Assembly (NCBI RefSeq): GCF_036347055.1
Contig: NZ_CP108882.1
Coordinates: 6,870,001 to 6,934,000 of the forward strand
Direction: 5' to 3'
Length of the DNA stretch: 64,000 nt
Source: Streptomyces sp. NBC_00820
Lineage (GTDB): Bacteria > Actinomycetota > Actinomycetes > Streptomycetales > Streptomycetaceae
Position 1 is the first letter of the stretch, and each line of letters opens with the position of its first letter. The notes beneath the pieces are model-generated. The model had not been told where the DNA came from, made no database searches, and was given only the letters and a program-made list of their open reading frames with translations. Of this stretch, positions 1 through 6,577 are shown piece after piece. The position numbers and the translations under genes were made by a program.

Positions 1-1
1 C

Positions 2-679
2 GTCGCCACCCTCGACAACGACGCCGGGCGCGGCTCCTACGGTGTGCCGAACCCGATCGCCGTCGTCATCGACCTCGACGTCATCCGGGACGCCCCGGCG
101 CGCTTCGTGCGCTCCGGCATCGGCGACGCCGTGTCCAACATCTCCGCCATCGCGGACTGGGAGCTGGCCAACCGGGTCAACGGCGAGAAGATCGACGGAC
201 TCGCCGCCGCCATGGCCCGCCAGGCCGGCGAGGCGGTGCTGCGCCACCCCGGCGGCATCGGGGAGAACGACTTCCTCCAGGTGCTGGCCGAGGCGCTGGT
301 GCTCAGCGGCATCGCCATGTCGGTCTCGGGGGACTCCCGGCCGTCCTCCGGCGCCTGCCACGAGATCAACCACGCCTTCGACCTGCTCTTCCCCAAGCGC
401 GCCGCCAGCCACGGCGAGCAGTGCGGGCTCGGTGCCGCCTTCGCGATGTACCTGCGCGGAGCGCACGAGGAGTCGGCGCACATGGCGGGAGTGCTGCGCC
501 GGCACGGGCTCCCGGTGCTGCCGGAGGACATCGGCTTCACGGTGGACGAGTTCGTCCGCGTCGTGGAGTTCGCTCCGGAGACCAGGCCCGGCCGCTACAC
601 GATCCTCGAACACCTCGACCTCAAGACGAACCAGATCAAGGACATCTACGCCGACTATGTCAAGGCCATCGGTAGCTGA
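2..679 (+). CDS. Iron-containing alcohol dehydrogenase / glycerol-1-phosphate dehydrogenase-like protein (5' partial)
   Basis: The reading frame is open from the left edge, so the N-terminal NAD-binding part lies outside the window. The visible 225 residues are the all-helical metal-binding domain. HEINHAFD followed by HGEQCG matches the metal-ligand histidines of the EgsA/AraM glycerol-1-phosphate dehydrogenase branch. Members reduce dihydroxyacetone phosphate or related ketose phosphates with NAD(P)H. The next gene starts inside its last codons, so the two are translationally coupled. With the CDP-alcohol phosphotransferase, glycosyltransferase and exporter downstream, the likely role (inference) is supplying a polyol phosphate for an extracellular polymer. 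The family call is fairly safe; the substrate is not known. Confidence 0.8.
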   Translation, partial: VATLDNDAGRGSYGVPNPIAVVIDLDVIRDAPARFVRSGIGDAVSNISAIADWELANRVNGEKIDGLAAAMARQAGEAVLRHPGGIGENDFLQVLAEALVLSGIAMSVSGDSRPSSGACHEINHAFDLLFPKRAASHGEQCGLGAAFAMYLRGAHEESAHMAGVLRRHGLPVLPEDIGFTVDEFVRVVEFAPETRPGRYTILEHLDLKTNQIKDIYADYVKAIGS

Positions 680-1436
680 ACTCCGTCCGGTCGTCCACCC
701 CGCGGGGGTGAAGGACCGGCGCAGCGGTGAGCACTGGGGAGGGCGCCTCTACATGCGAGAGGTGTCCCTGCGCGTCGACCGCTACCTGGTGAACACCAGG
801 GTCACGCCCAACCAGCTCACGTATCTGATGACCGTCTGCGGAGTGCTCGCGGCCCCGGCCCTTCTGGTGCCGGGGATCCCGGGCGCCGTGCTCGGTATCG
901 TCGCCACCCAGCTGTACCTGCTGCTGGACTGCGTCGACGGCGAGATCGCCCGCTGGCGCAAGCAGTACTCGCTCAGCGGCGTCTACCTGGACCGCGTCGG
1001 CGCGTACCTCACCGACGCCGCCGTCCTGGTCGGACTCGGCCTGCGCGCCGCCGACCTGTTCGGCAGCGGCCGGATCGACTGGCTGTGGGCCTTCCTCGGC
1101 ACCCTTGCCGCCCTCGGCGCCATCCTGATCAAGGCCGAGACCGACCTGGTCGGCGTCGCCCGCCACCAGACCGGCAGGGAGCCGGTCAAGGAGGCCGCGG
1201 CCGAGCCCCGCTCCTCCGGCATGGCGCTCGCCCGCCGCGCCGCCTCGGCGCTGAAGTTCCACCGGCTGATCCTCGGCATAGAGGCCGCGCTGCTGATCCT
1301 GCTCCTCGCGATCGTGGACCAGGTCCGCGGCGACCTGTTCTTCACCCGGCTCGGCACCGCCGTGCTCGCCGGCATCGCCCTGCTGCAGACCCTGCTGCAC
1401 CTGGTGTCCATCCTCGCGTCCAGCAGGCTGAGGTGA
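657..1436 (+). CDS. CDP-alcohol phosphatidyltransferase family membrane protein
   Basis: Integral membrane enzyme of 259 residues that would transfer a phospho-alcohol from a CDP-alcohol. The ATG at 657 overlaps the upstream stop by 23 bp. The signature DCVDGEIARW, eight residues, then GVYLDRVGA is clear, followed by hydrophobic segments to the C-terminus. The family pattern is DxxDGxxARx8GxxxDxxxD. Here the last aspartate, the usual catalytic base, is alanine in LDRVGAY, and the next acidic residue is four residues further on (LTD). Either the family pattern is relaxed in this branch or the chemistry differs. It lies in an operon with a polyol-phosphate enzyme, a glycosyltransferase and a TagGH-type exporter, which suggests surface-polymer synthesis. 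Confidence 0.82.
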   Translation: MSRPSVAELRPVVHPAGVKDRRSGEHWGGRLYMREVSLRVDRYLVNTRVTPNQLTYLMTVCGVLAAPALLVPGIPGAVLGIVATQLYLLLDCVDGEIARWRKQYSLSGVYLDRVGAYLTDAAVLVGLGLRAADLFGSGRIDWLWAFLGTLAALGAILIKAETDLVGVARHQTGREPVKEAAAEPRSSGMALARRAASALKFHRLILGIEAALLILLLAIVDQVRGDLFFTRLGTAVLAGIALLQTLLHLVSILASSRLR

Positions 1437-1441
1437 ACGGC

Positions 1442-2314
1442 ATGAAGGTCGGCGCGGTCATCATCACCATGGGCAACCGGCCCGAGGAGCTGCGGGCGCT
1501 CATCGACTCCGTGGCCAAGCAGGAGGGCGACACCGTCGAGGTGGTCGTCGTCGGCAACGGCTCGCCCGTCCCGGACGTCCCGGAGAACGTACGGACCATC
1601 GAGCTGCCCGAGAACCTGGGCATCCCCGGCGGCCGCAACGTCGGCATCGAGGCCTTCGGGCCCGGCGGCCGCGACGTCGACGTCCTGCTCTTCCTCGACG
1701 ACGACGGCCTGCTCGCCCGCCACGACACCGCCGAGCTGTGCCGGGAGGCCTTCGCGGCGGACCCGGCGCTCGGCATCGTCAGCTTCCGCATCGCCGACCC
1801 CGAGACCGGCGAGACCCAGCGCCGGCACGTGCCCCGGCTGCGCGCCTCCGACCCGATGCGCTCCTCCCGGGTCACCACCTTCCTCGGCGGCGCCAACGCC
1901 GTCCGCACCAAGGTCCTCGTCGAGGTCGGCGGCCTGCCGGGCGAGTTCTTCTACGCCCACGAGGAGACCGACCTGGCCTGGCGGGCGCTCGACGCCGGCT
2001 GGATGATCGACTACCGGTCCGACATGGTGCTGTACCACCCGACGACCGCACCCTCGCGGCACGCGGTGTACCACCGCATGGTCGCCCGCAACCGCGTCTG
2101 GCTGGCCCGCCGCAACCTCCCCCTCCCGCTGGTCCCCGTCTACCTCGGGGTCTGGCTGCTGCTCACCCTGCTGCGCCGCCCCTCGGGGCCGGCCCTGAAG
2201 GCCTGGTTCGGCGGCTTCAAGGAGGGCTGGACCACCCCGTGCGGACCGCGGCGCGCGATGCGCTGGCGTACGGTCTGGCGGCTCACCCGGCTGGGCCGCC
2301 CCCCGGTGATCTGA
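1442..2314 (+). CDS. Glycosyltransferase family 2 protein
   Basis: A 290-residue GT-A fold glycosyltransferase. The N-terminus KVGAVIITMGNRPEEL is the usual nucleotide-binding first strand. LFLDDDG near residue 85 supplies the DxD-type metal motif, and FYAHEETDLAWR is the family 2 ED acceptor-base motif. A hydrophobic stretch near the C-terminus (VPVYLGVWLLLTLL) suggests membrane association. The ATG follows the upstream stop by 5 bp with GAGGTG as ribosome binding site. It probably adds sugars to the polymer exported by the ABC transporter encoded next. Substrate not determined. Confidence 0.86.
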   Translation: MKVGAVIITMGNRPEELRALIDSVAKQEGDTVEVVVVGNGSPVPDVPENVRTIELPENLGIPGGRNVGIEAFGPGGRDVDVLLFLDDDGLLARHDTAELCREAFAADPALGIVSFRIADPETGETQRRHVPRLRASDPMRSSRVTTFLGGANAVRTKVLVEVGGLPGEFFYAHEETDLAWRALDAGWMIDYRSDMVLYHPTTAPSRHAVYHRMVARNRVWLARRNLPLPLVPVYLGVWLLLTLLRRPSGPALKAWFGGFKEGWTTPCGPRRAMRWRTVWRLTRLGRPPVI

Positions 2315-2487
2315 CAAGCTCGACCGTGCGGGACCGTGCGCGTCCCCGGTGTTCCCTCGCGGACCGCCGGGTACGCGCACGACGAACGCAAGGCGAACGG
2401 CGGCGCGGCCGGAAGACGAACCGACGAACCCGACGCACTCGATGACGAGAGCTTCCACCCGTGAGTGAGCCCCTCGAGGGAGACCAC

Positions 2488-2529
2488 ATGAGTGAGACCG
2501 AATGAGCGAGACCCCGTGAGTGAGACAAC
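2488..2529 (+). repeat. Three tandem 14-bp copies of a start-codon segment
   Basis: Units at 2488-2501, 2502-2515 and 2516-2529 each begin with ATG or GTG and read M-S-E-T. Because 14 is not a multiple of 3, the copies lie in three different frames. The first two stop after five codons (MSETE and MSETP); only the third, GTG at 2516, opens the permease. GGGAG at about 2478-2482 is placed for the first copy. This looks like slippage duplication of a translation start that left decoy initiation sites. Confidence 0.75.
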
Positions 2530-3445
2530 GCATGACGGCACCGTCGCGGTGAGCGCGGCTCCGTCGCCCGACGAGGGACTGACGGCGGCCCAGCTCGCCG
2601 CCCGTTACGGGCTCGCCGTGAGCGGCGCCCGGCCCTCGCTCGGCGAGTACATCCGTCAGCTGTGGGGACGGCGCCACTTCATCCTCGCCTTCTCCCAGGC
2701 GAAGCTGACCGCGCAGTACAGCCAGGCCAAACTCGGCCAGCTGTGGCAGGTGGCGACCCCGCTGCTGAACGCCGGCGTGTACTACTTCATTTTCGGCGTC
2801 ATCCTGCACGCGAGCCGGGGCATGTCCCAGGACGTGTACATCCCGTTCCTGGTCACCGGCGTGTTCGTCTTCACCTTCACCCAGAGCTCGGTCATGTCGG
2901 GCGTCCGCGCGATCTCCGGCAACCTCGGTCTGGTCCGCGCCCTGCACTTCCCGCGCGCCGCGCTGCCCGTCTCGTTCTCGCTGCAGCAGCTCCAGCAGCT
3001 GCTGTTCTCGATGATCGTGATGTTCGTCGTGGCGGTCGGCTTCGGCAGCTACCCGAGCGCGTCCTGGCTGCTGATCGTGCCGATCCTGGTGCTGCAGTTC
3101 CTGTTCAACACCGGACTCGCGCTGATCGTGGCCCGCATGGGCGCCAAGACGCCGGACCTCGCCCAGCTGATGCCGTTCGTCCTGCGGACCTGGATGTACA
3201 CCTCGGGTGTCATGTTCTCCATCAGCAAGATGATGGAGGGCCGCTCCGAGCTGGCGGTCAGGCTGCTCCAGCTGAACCCCGCGGCGATCTTCATGGACCT
3301 GATGCGCTTCGCGCTGATCGACGGGTACAGCGCCTCGGACCTGCCTCCCCACGTGTGGGCCATAGCCCTGTTCTGGGCCGTGGCGGTCTTCTGCGGCGGC
3401 TTCGTGTACTTCTGGAAGGCGGAGGAGAGGTACGGCCGTGGCTGA
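2516..3445 (+). CDS. ABC transporter permease, TagG / polysaccharide-export type
   Basis: A 309-residue ABC-2 permease with six predicted membrane segments, for example VYYFIFGVILHA, YIPFLVTGVFVFTFT and FSMIVMFVVAVGFG. It resembles the membrane subunit of O-antigen, teichoic acid and related glycopolymer exporters. The GTG at 2516 is preferred because it gives the MSETTHDG N-terminus. A GTG at 2492 is in frame and would add eight residues, and two upstream decoy starts in other frames end at once. Its stop overlaps the ATPase start by 8 bp, as expected for subunits made in equal amounts. Confidence 0.88.
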   Translation: MSETTHDGTVAVSAAPSPDEGLTAAQLAARYGLAVSGARPSLGEYIRQLWGRRHFILAFSQAKLTAQYSQAKLGQLWQVATPLLNAGVYYFIFGVILHASRGMSQDVYIPFLVTGVFVFTFTQSSVMSGVRAISGNLGLVRALHFPRAALPVSFSLQQLQQLLFSMIVMFVVAVGFGSYPSASWLLIVPILVLQFLFNTGLALIVARMGAKTPDLAQLMPFVLRTWMYTSGVMFSISKMMEGRSELAVRLLQLNPAAIFMDLMRFALIDGYSASDLPPHVWAIALFWAVAVFCGGFVYFWKAEERYGRG

Positions 3446-4235
3446 GCAGAACGCGCAGAGCGCCGAGGACCACCGCCCGACCGTCATCGCCGACGGGCTG
3501 CACATCGTCTACCGCGTCAACGGCGCGAGGACCGGCAAGGGCAGCGCGACCGCGGCCCTCAGCCGCATCCTCAAGCGAGGCTCCGACGACACGGCGCGGG
3601 GCGTGCGCAAGGTGCACGCCGTGCGGGGCGTCTCCTTCACCGCCTACCGGGGCGAGGCCATCGGCCTGATCGGCTCCAACGGCTCCGGCAAGTCGACCCT
3701 GCTGCGTGCCATCGCCGGGCTGCTGCCCGCGGAGAAGGGCAAGGTCTACACCGACGGCCAGCCCTCCCTGCTGGGCGTGAACGCGGCCCTGATGAACGAC
3801 CTCACCGGTGAGCGCAACGTCATCCTCGGCGGTCTCGCCATGGGCATGTCCCGCGAGCAGGTCAAGGAGCGCTACGAGGACATCGTCGAGTTCTCCGGGA
3901 TCAACGAGAAGGGTGACTTCATCACCCTGCCGATGCGCACCTACTCCTCCGGCATGGCGGCCCGCCTGCGCTTCTCCATCGCCGCGGCGAAGGACCACGA
4001 CGTCCTCATGATCGACGAGGCGCTGGCCACCGGTGACCGCAAGTTCCAGAAGCGCTCCGAGGAGCGCATCCGGGAGCTGCGCAAGGAGGCCGGAACGGTC
4101 TTCCTGGTCAGCCACAACAACAAGTCCATCCGCGACACCTGCAACCGTGTCCTGTGGCTGGAACGCGGCGAGCTGCGCATGGACGGACCCACCGAAGAGG
4201 TCCTCAAGGAGTACGAGAAGTTCACGGGCAAGTGA
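3438..4235 (+). CDS. ABC transporter ATP-binding protein, TagH / polysaccharide-export type
   Basis: A 265-residue ATPase partner of the preceding permease. Walker A is GSNGSGKST, the signature is YSSGMAARL (the degenerate form usual in TagH/Wzt-like proteins), Walker B is VLMIDEAL and the switch histidine is in FLVSHNN. There is no long C-terminal carbohydrate-binding extension of the Wzt kind. The GTG start lies inside the last codons of the permease gene. A perfect hairpin follows the stop, so this is the last gene of its operon. Confidence 0.9.
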   Translation: MAEQNAQSAEDHRPTVIADGLHIVYRVNGARTGKGSATAALSRILKRGSDDTARGVRKVHAVRGVSFTAYRGEAIGLIGSNGSGKSTLLRAIAGLLPAEKGKVYTDGQPSLLGVNAALMNDLTGERNVILGGLAMGMSREQVKERYEDIVEFSGINEKGDFITLPMRTYSSGMAARLRFSIAAAKDHDVLMIDEALATGDRKFQKRSEERIRELRKEAGTVFLVSHNNKSIRDTCNRVLWLERGELRMDGPTEEVLKEYEKFTGK

Positions 4236-4249
4236 CCCCCTGCCGACAC

Positions 4250-4279
4250 GGGCCCCGCCGGAACCCTCCGGCGGGGCCC
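4250..4279 (+). terminator. Intrinsic terminator after the exporter operon
   Basis: Perfect 12-bp inverted repeat, GGGCCCCGCCGG at 4250-4261 and its complement at 4268-4279, with a 6-nt loop. It starts 14 bp past the ATPase stop. There is no U tract, which is common for actinobacterial terminators. Confidence 0.8.
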
Positions 4280-4531
4280 CGCGTCTGCAAAGGAAGCGTC
4301 AACTCCGGGCGCCCGTAGGAATCTTGGCGCCAATCGGTGTGTTGTTGTGATGCGCGGGACACCCCGACGGACCAAGGCGCGTTGTACAACGTAAGCTGTA
4401 CCGGTCCCGGAATGCGGCAAGTGGGGCGATAATGCGCGACACCCACTGCCGGGCAGCCCCCGGACAGCCGGGCGGCGTGTCCGAAATAGTGTGTATTGGG
4501 TCGGCAGTGTAGAACGGGAGATGTGACGGCA
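4280..4531 (+). promoter_or_regulatory. Upstream region of the hopanoid operon
   Basis: About 250 bp between the terminator and the first hopanoid-operon ORF, less GC-rich than its surroundings. It contains a perfect 10-bp palindrome GTTGTACAAC (4381-4390), a GATAAT hexamer at 4428-4433 that could be a -10 box, and GGGAG at 4516-4520 serving the ATG at 4532. No convincing -35 is paired with the -10. The operon promoter should lie here, but I cannot fix the start site. Confidence 0.4.
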
Positions 4532-4597
4532 ATGGCTACGGAAACTCCCCAGCTCAGCGCAGCAGGTGCCGTCCCCGCCCCGGGCAGCGCGCGGTGA
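4532..4597 (+). CDS. 21-codon leader ORF coupled to hpnC
   Basis: ATG 4532 is preceded by GGGAG at a good distance and opens a 21-codon frame (MATETPQLSAAG, then an Ala/Pro-rich end). It closes with a TGA that overlaps the hpnC GTG as GTGA. The hpnC start has no good Shine-Dalgarno of its own, so ribosomes finishing this ORF probably reinitiate on hpnC. The peptide resembles nothing I recognise. Alternatively it could be the displaced N-terminus of HpnC after an ancestral frameshift. Confidence 0.5.
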   Translation: MATETPQLSAAGAVPAPGSAR

Positions 4598-5490
4598 CGG
4601 GAACCGACACGGCGCCGGAACTGGAGAGCGCCACGCTGGACAAGGCCGCGAGTGAGAACTTCCCCGTGGCCCCCTTCTTCCTGCCCCGCGACTGGCGCGA
4701 CGACCTCATGGCCGTCTACGGCTTCGCCCGCCTGGTGGACGACATCGGCGACGGCGACCTGGCCCCCGGCGGCGCCGACGCCCGCGCCCTCGGGGTCGCG
4801 GCCGCCGAGGCCGAGGACCGCCTGGTCCTCCTCGACGCCTTCGAGGCCGACCTGCGCCGCGTCTTCGACGGCACCCCGCACCACCCCCTGCTGCGCCGCC
4901 TCCAGCCCACCGTCCGCCGCCGCGCGCTCACCCCCGAACCGTTCCTCGGGCTGATCGCCGCCAACCGCCAGGACCAGCTCGTCACGCGGTACGAGACGTA
5001 CGACGACCTCGTTGCCTACTGCGAACTGTCCGCCAACCCCGTCGGCCGCCTCGTCCTCGCCGTCACCGGCACCGCGACGCCCGAACGGATCCGCCTGTCC
5101 GACGCGATCTGCACAGCGCTGCAGATCGTCGAACACCTCCAGGACGTCGCCGAGGACCTCGGCCGCGACCGGATCTACCTGCCCACCGAGGACATGAAGC
5201 ACTTCCACGTCCAGGAAACGGACCTCGCCGCGAAAACCGCGGGCGCGTCGTTGCGCGCGCTGGTCGCGTTCGAAGCACAACGCGCCCGCGATCTGCTGAA
5301 TGAAGGCTCCCCCCTGGTGGGTAGCGTCCACGGCAGGCTGAGGCTGCTGCTGGCGGGGTTCGTGGCCGGGGGAAGGGCGGCGATCCGGGCGATCACCGCC
5401 GCCGAGTTCGACGTACTTCCCGGCCCGCCCAGACCCGGCAAGGTCCAGTTGCTGCGTGAGGTGGGCGTGGCCCTGCGAGGAGAGGGGTGA
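4594..5490 (+). CDS. hpnC: Hydroxysqualene synthase HpnC
   Basis: A 298-residue trans-isoprenyl-diphosphate synthase-fold enzyme of the squalene/phytoene synthase family. In the HpnCDE route HpnC converts presqualene diphosphate to hydroxysqualene. The first aspartate-rich motif is VDDIGDGD near residue 48, and the second is LQDVAEDLGRDRIYLP near 182; both bind Mg-diphosphate. The length is typical. The GTG start overlaps the small upstream ORF, and the stop overlaps hpnD by 4 bp. Its place next to hpnD and hpnE, rather than alone, decides HpnC over a general phytoene synthase. Confidence 0.93.
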   Translation: MTGTDTAPELESATLDKAASENFPVAPFFLPRDWRDDLMAVYGFARLVDDIGDGDLAPGGADARALGVAAAEAEDRLVLLDAFEADLRRVFDGTPHHPLLRRLQPTVRRRALTPEPFLGLIAANRQDQLVTRYETYDDLVAYCELSANPVGRLVLAVTGTATPERIRLSDAICTALQIVEHLQDVAEDLGRDRIYLPTEDMKHFHVQETDLAAKTAGASLRALVAFEAQRARDLLNEGSPLVGSVHGRLRLLLAGFVAGGRAAIRAITAAEFDVLPGPPRPGKVQLLREVGVALRGEG

Positions 5491-6437
5491 TCCAGGCCGT
5501 GGAGTCTCCACCGCACGTGTCCGCACCGGTACTCGCCGCCTACAGCTACTGCGAGACCGTCACCGGACAGCAGGCCCGCAACTTCGCGTACGGCATCCGT
5601 CTGCTGCCGGCGCCCAAGCGCCGCGCCATGTCGGCGCTGTACGCCTTCTCCCGGCGCGTCGACGACATCGGCGACGGCGCTCTGCCGGGCGAGATCAAGG
5701 TGGCACGCCTGGAGGACACCCGGGCGCTGCTCACCCGCGTTCGCGGCGGCGAAGTCGCCGAGGACGACACCGACCCGGTGGCCGTCGCCCTCACCCACGC
5801 CGCCCGCGCCTTCCCGATCCCGCTCGGCGGCCTCGACGAGCTGATCGACGGCGTCCAGGCCGACGTGCGCGGCGAGACCTACGAGACCTGGGACGACCTC
5901 AAGGTCTACTGCCGCTGCGTGGCCGGTGCCATCGGCCGCCTCTCGCTCGGCGTGTTCGGTACGGAACCGGGCGCCCGCGGTGCCGAGCGCGCCTCCGAGT
6001 ACGCCGACACCCTCGGACTCGCGCTGCAGCTGACCAACATCCTCAGAGACGTCCGCGAGGACGCCGAGGGCGGCCGTACCTACCTGCCCGCCGACGACCT
6101 CGCCAAGTTCGGCTGCTCGGCCGGGTTCGCCGGACCGACCCCGCCGGAGGGCTCCGACTTCGCGGGCCTCGTCCACTTCGAGGTGCGACGGGCCCGCGCC
6201 CTGTTCGCCGAGGGCTACCGCCTGCTGCCCATGCTCGACCGGCGCAGCGGCGCGTGCGTGGCCGCCATGGCCGGCATCTACCGACGGCTCCTGGACCGCA
6301 TCGAGCGCGACCCGGAGGCCGTGCTGCGCGGCCGCGTCTCGCTGCCCGGACGCGAGAAGGCCTACGTCGCCGTGCGCGGCCTGTCCGGCCTCGACACCCG
6401 GCACGTGTCCCGGCGGACCGTCAGGAGGCGCGCCTGA
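5487..6437 (+). CDS. hpnD: Presqualene diphosphate synthase HpnD
   Basis: A 316-residue paralogue of HpnC. HpnD condenses two farnesyl diphosphates into presqualene diphosphate. Aspartate-rich motifs are VDDIGDGA (about residues 57-64) and LRDVREDAEGGRTYLP (about 185-200). The GTG start lies in a GTGA overlap with hpnC. Its own end carries AGGAGG eight bases before a further ATG (6437) that overlaps its stop, so translation runs on into a small ORF before hpnE. Membrane association is expected because the substrates are lipidic, but no membrane helix is visible. Confidence 0.93.
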   Translation: MIQAVESPPHVSAPVLAAYSYCETVTGQQARNFAYGIRLLPAPKRRAMSALYAFSRRVDDIGDGALPGEIKVARLEDTRALLTRVRGGEVAEDDTDPVAVALTHAARAFPIPLGGLDELIDGVQADVRGETYETWDDLKVYCRCVAGAIGRLSLGVFGTEPGARGAERASEYADTLGLALQLTNILRDVREDAEGGRTYLPADDLAKFGCSAGFAGPTPPEGSDFAGLVHFEVRRARALFAEGYRLLPMLDRRSGACVAAMAGIYRRLLDRIERDPEAVLRGRVSLPGREKAYVAVRGLSGLDTRHVSRRTVRRRA

Positions 6438-6577
6438 TGACCCCCGCGGCCCGCGCCGGTTCCACCGGCCCGATGCGGCAGGCAACCCTCCGCTGCGGCG
6501 TGGCGTCCCAGACTGAGACGGCCGTGCGTGCACCGTTCAACCAGCACGCTCGGCACGTACGGGAGGACGCACGATGA
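6437..6577 (+). CDS. 46-residue ORF between hpnD and hpnE
   Basis: The ATG at 6437 overlaps the hpnD stop (TGATG) and is preceded by a perfect AGGAGG at 6423-6428. The frame ends in a TGA that overlaps the hpnE ATG (ATGA). Being coupled on both sides with an ideal ribosome site makes it very likely to be translated. The peptide is basic with an ATLRCGVASQTE core and one cysteine, and has no membrane segment. It may belong to a family of short Streptomyces proteins (DUF6380, from memory, uncertain). It might only relay ribosomes to hpnE, which has no strong site of its own, or it might act with the squalene enzymes. Confidence 0.65.
   Translation: MTPAARAGSTGPMRQATLRCGVASQTETAVRAPFNQHARHVREDAR

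Noticed and set aside
983..3505. 840-residue minus-strand ORF across the glycosyltransferase and exporter genes
   Set aside because: Shadow frame of high-GC coding DNA; the plus-strand frames carry clear families with motifs and overlaps.
4594..6437. Carotenoid cluster (two phytoene synthases and a desaturase)
   Set aside because: Linked shc, hpnG, hpnH and hpnO and absence of carotenoid cyclases or ketolases identify hpnCDE.
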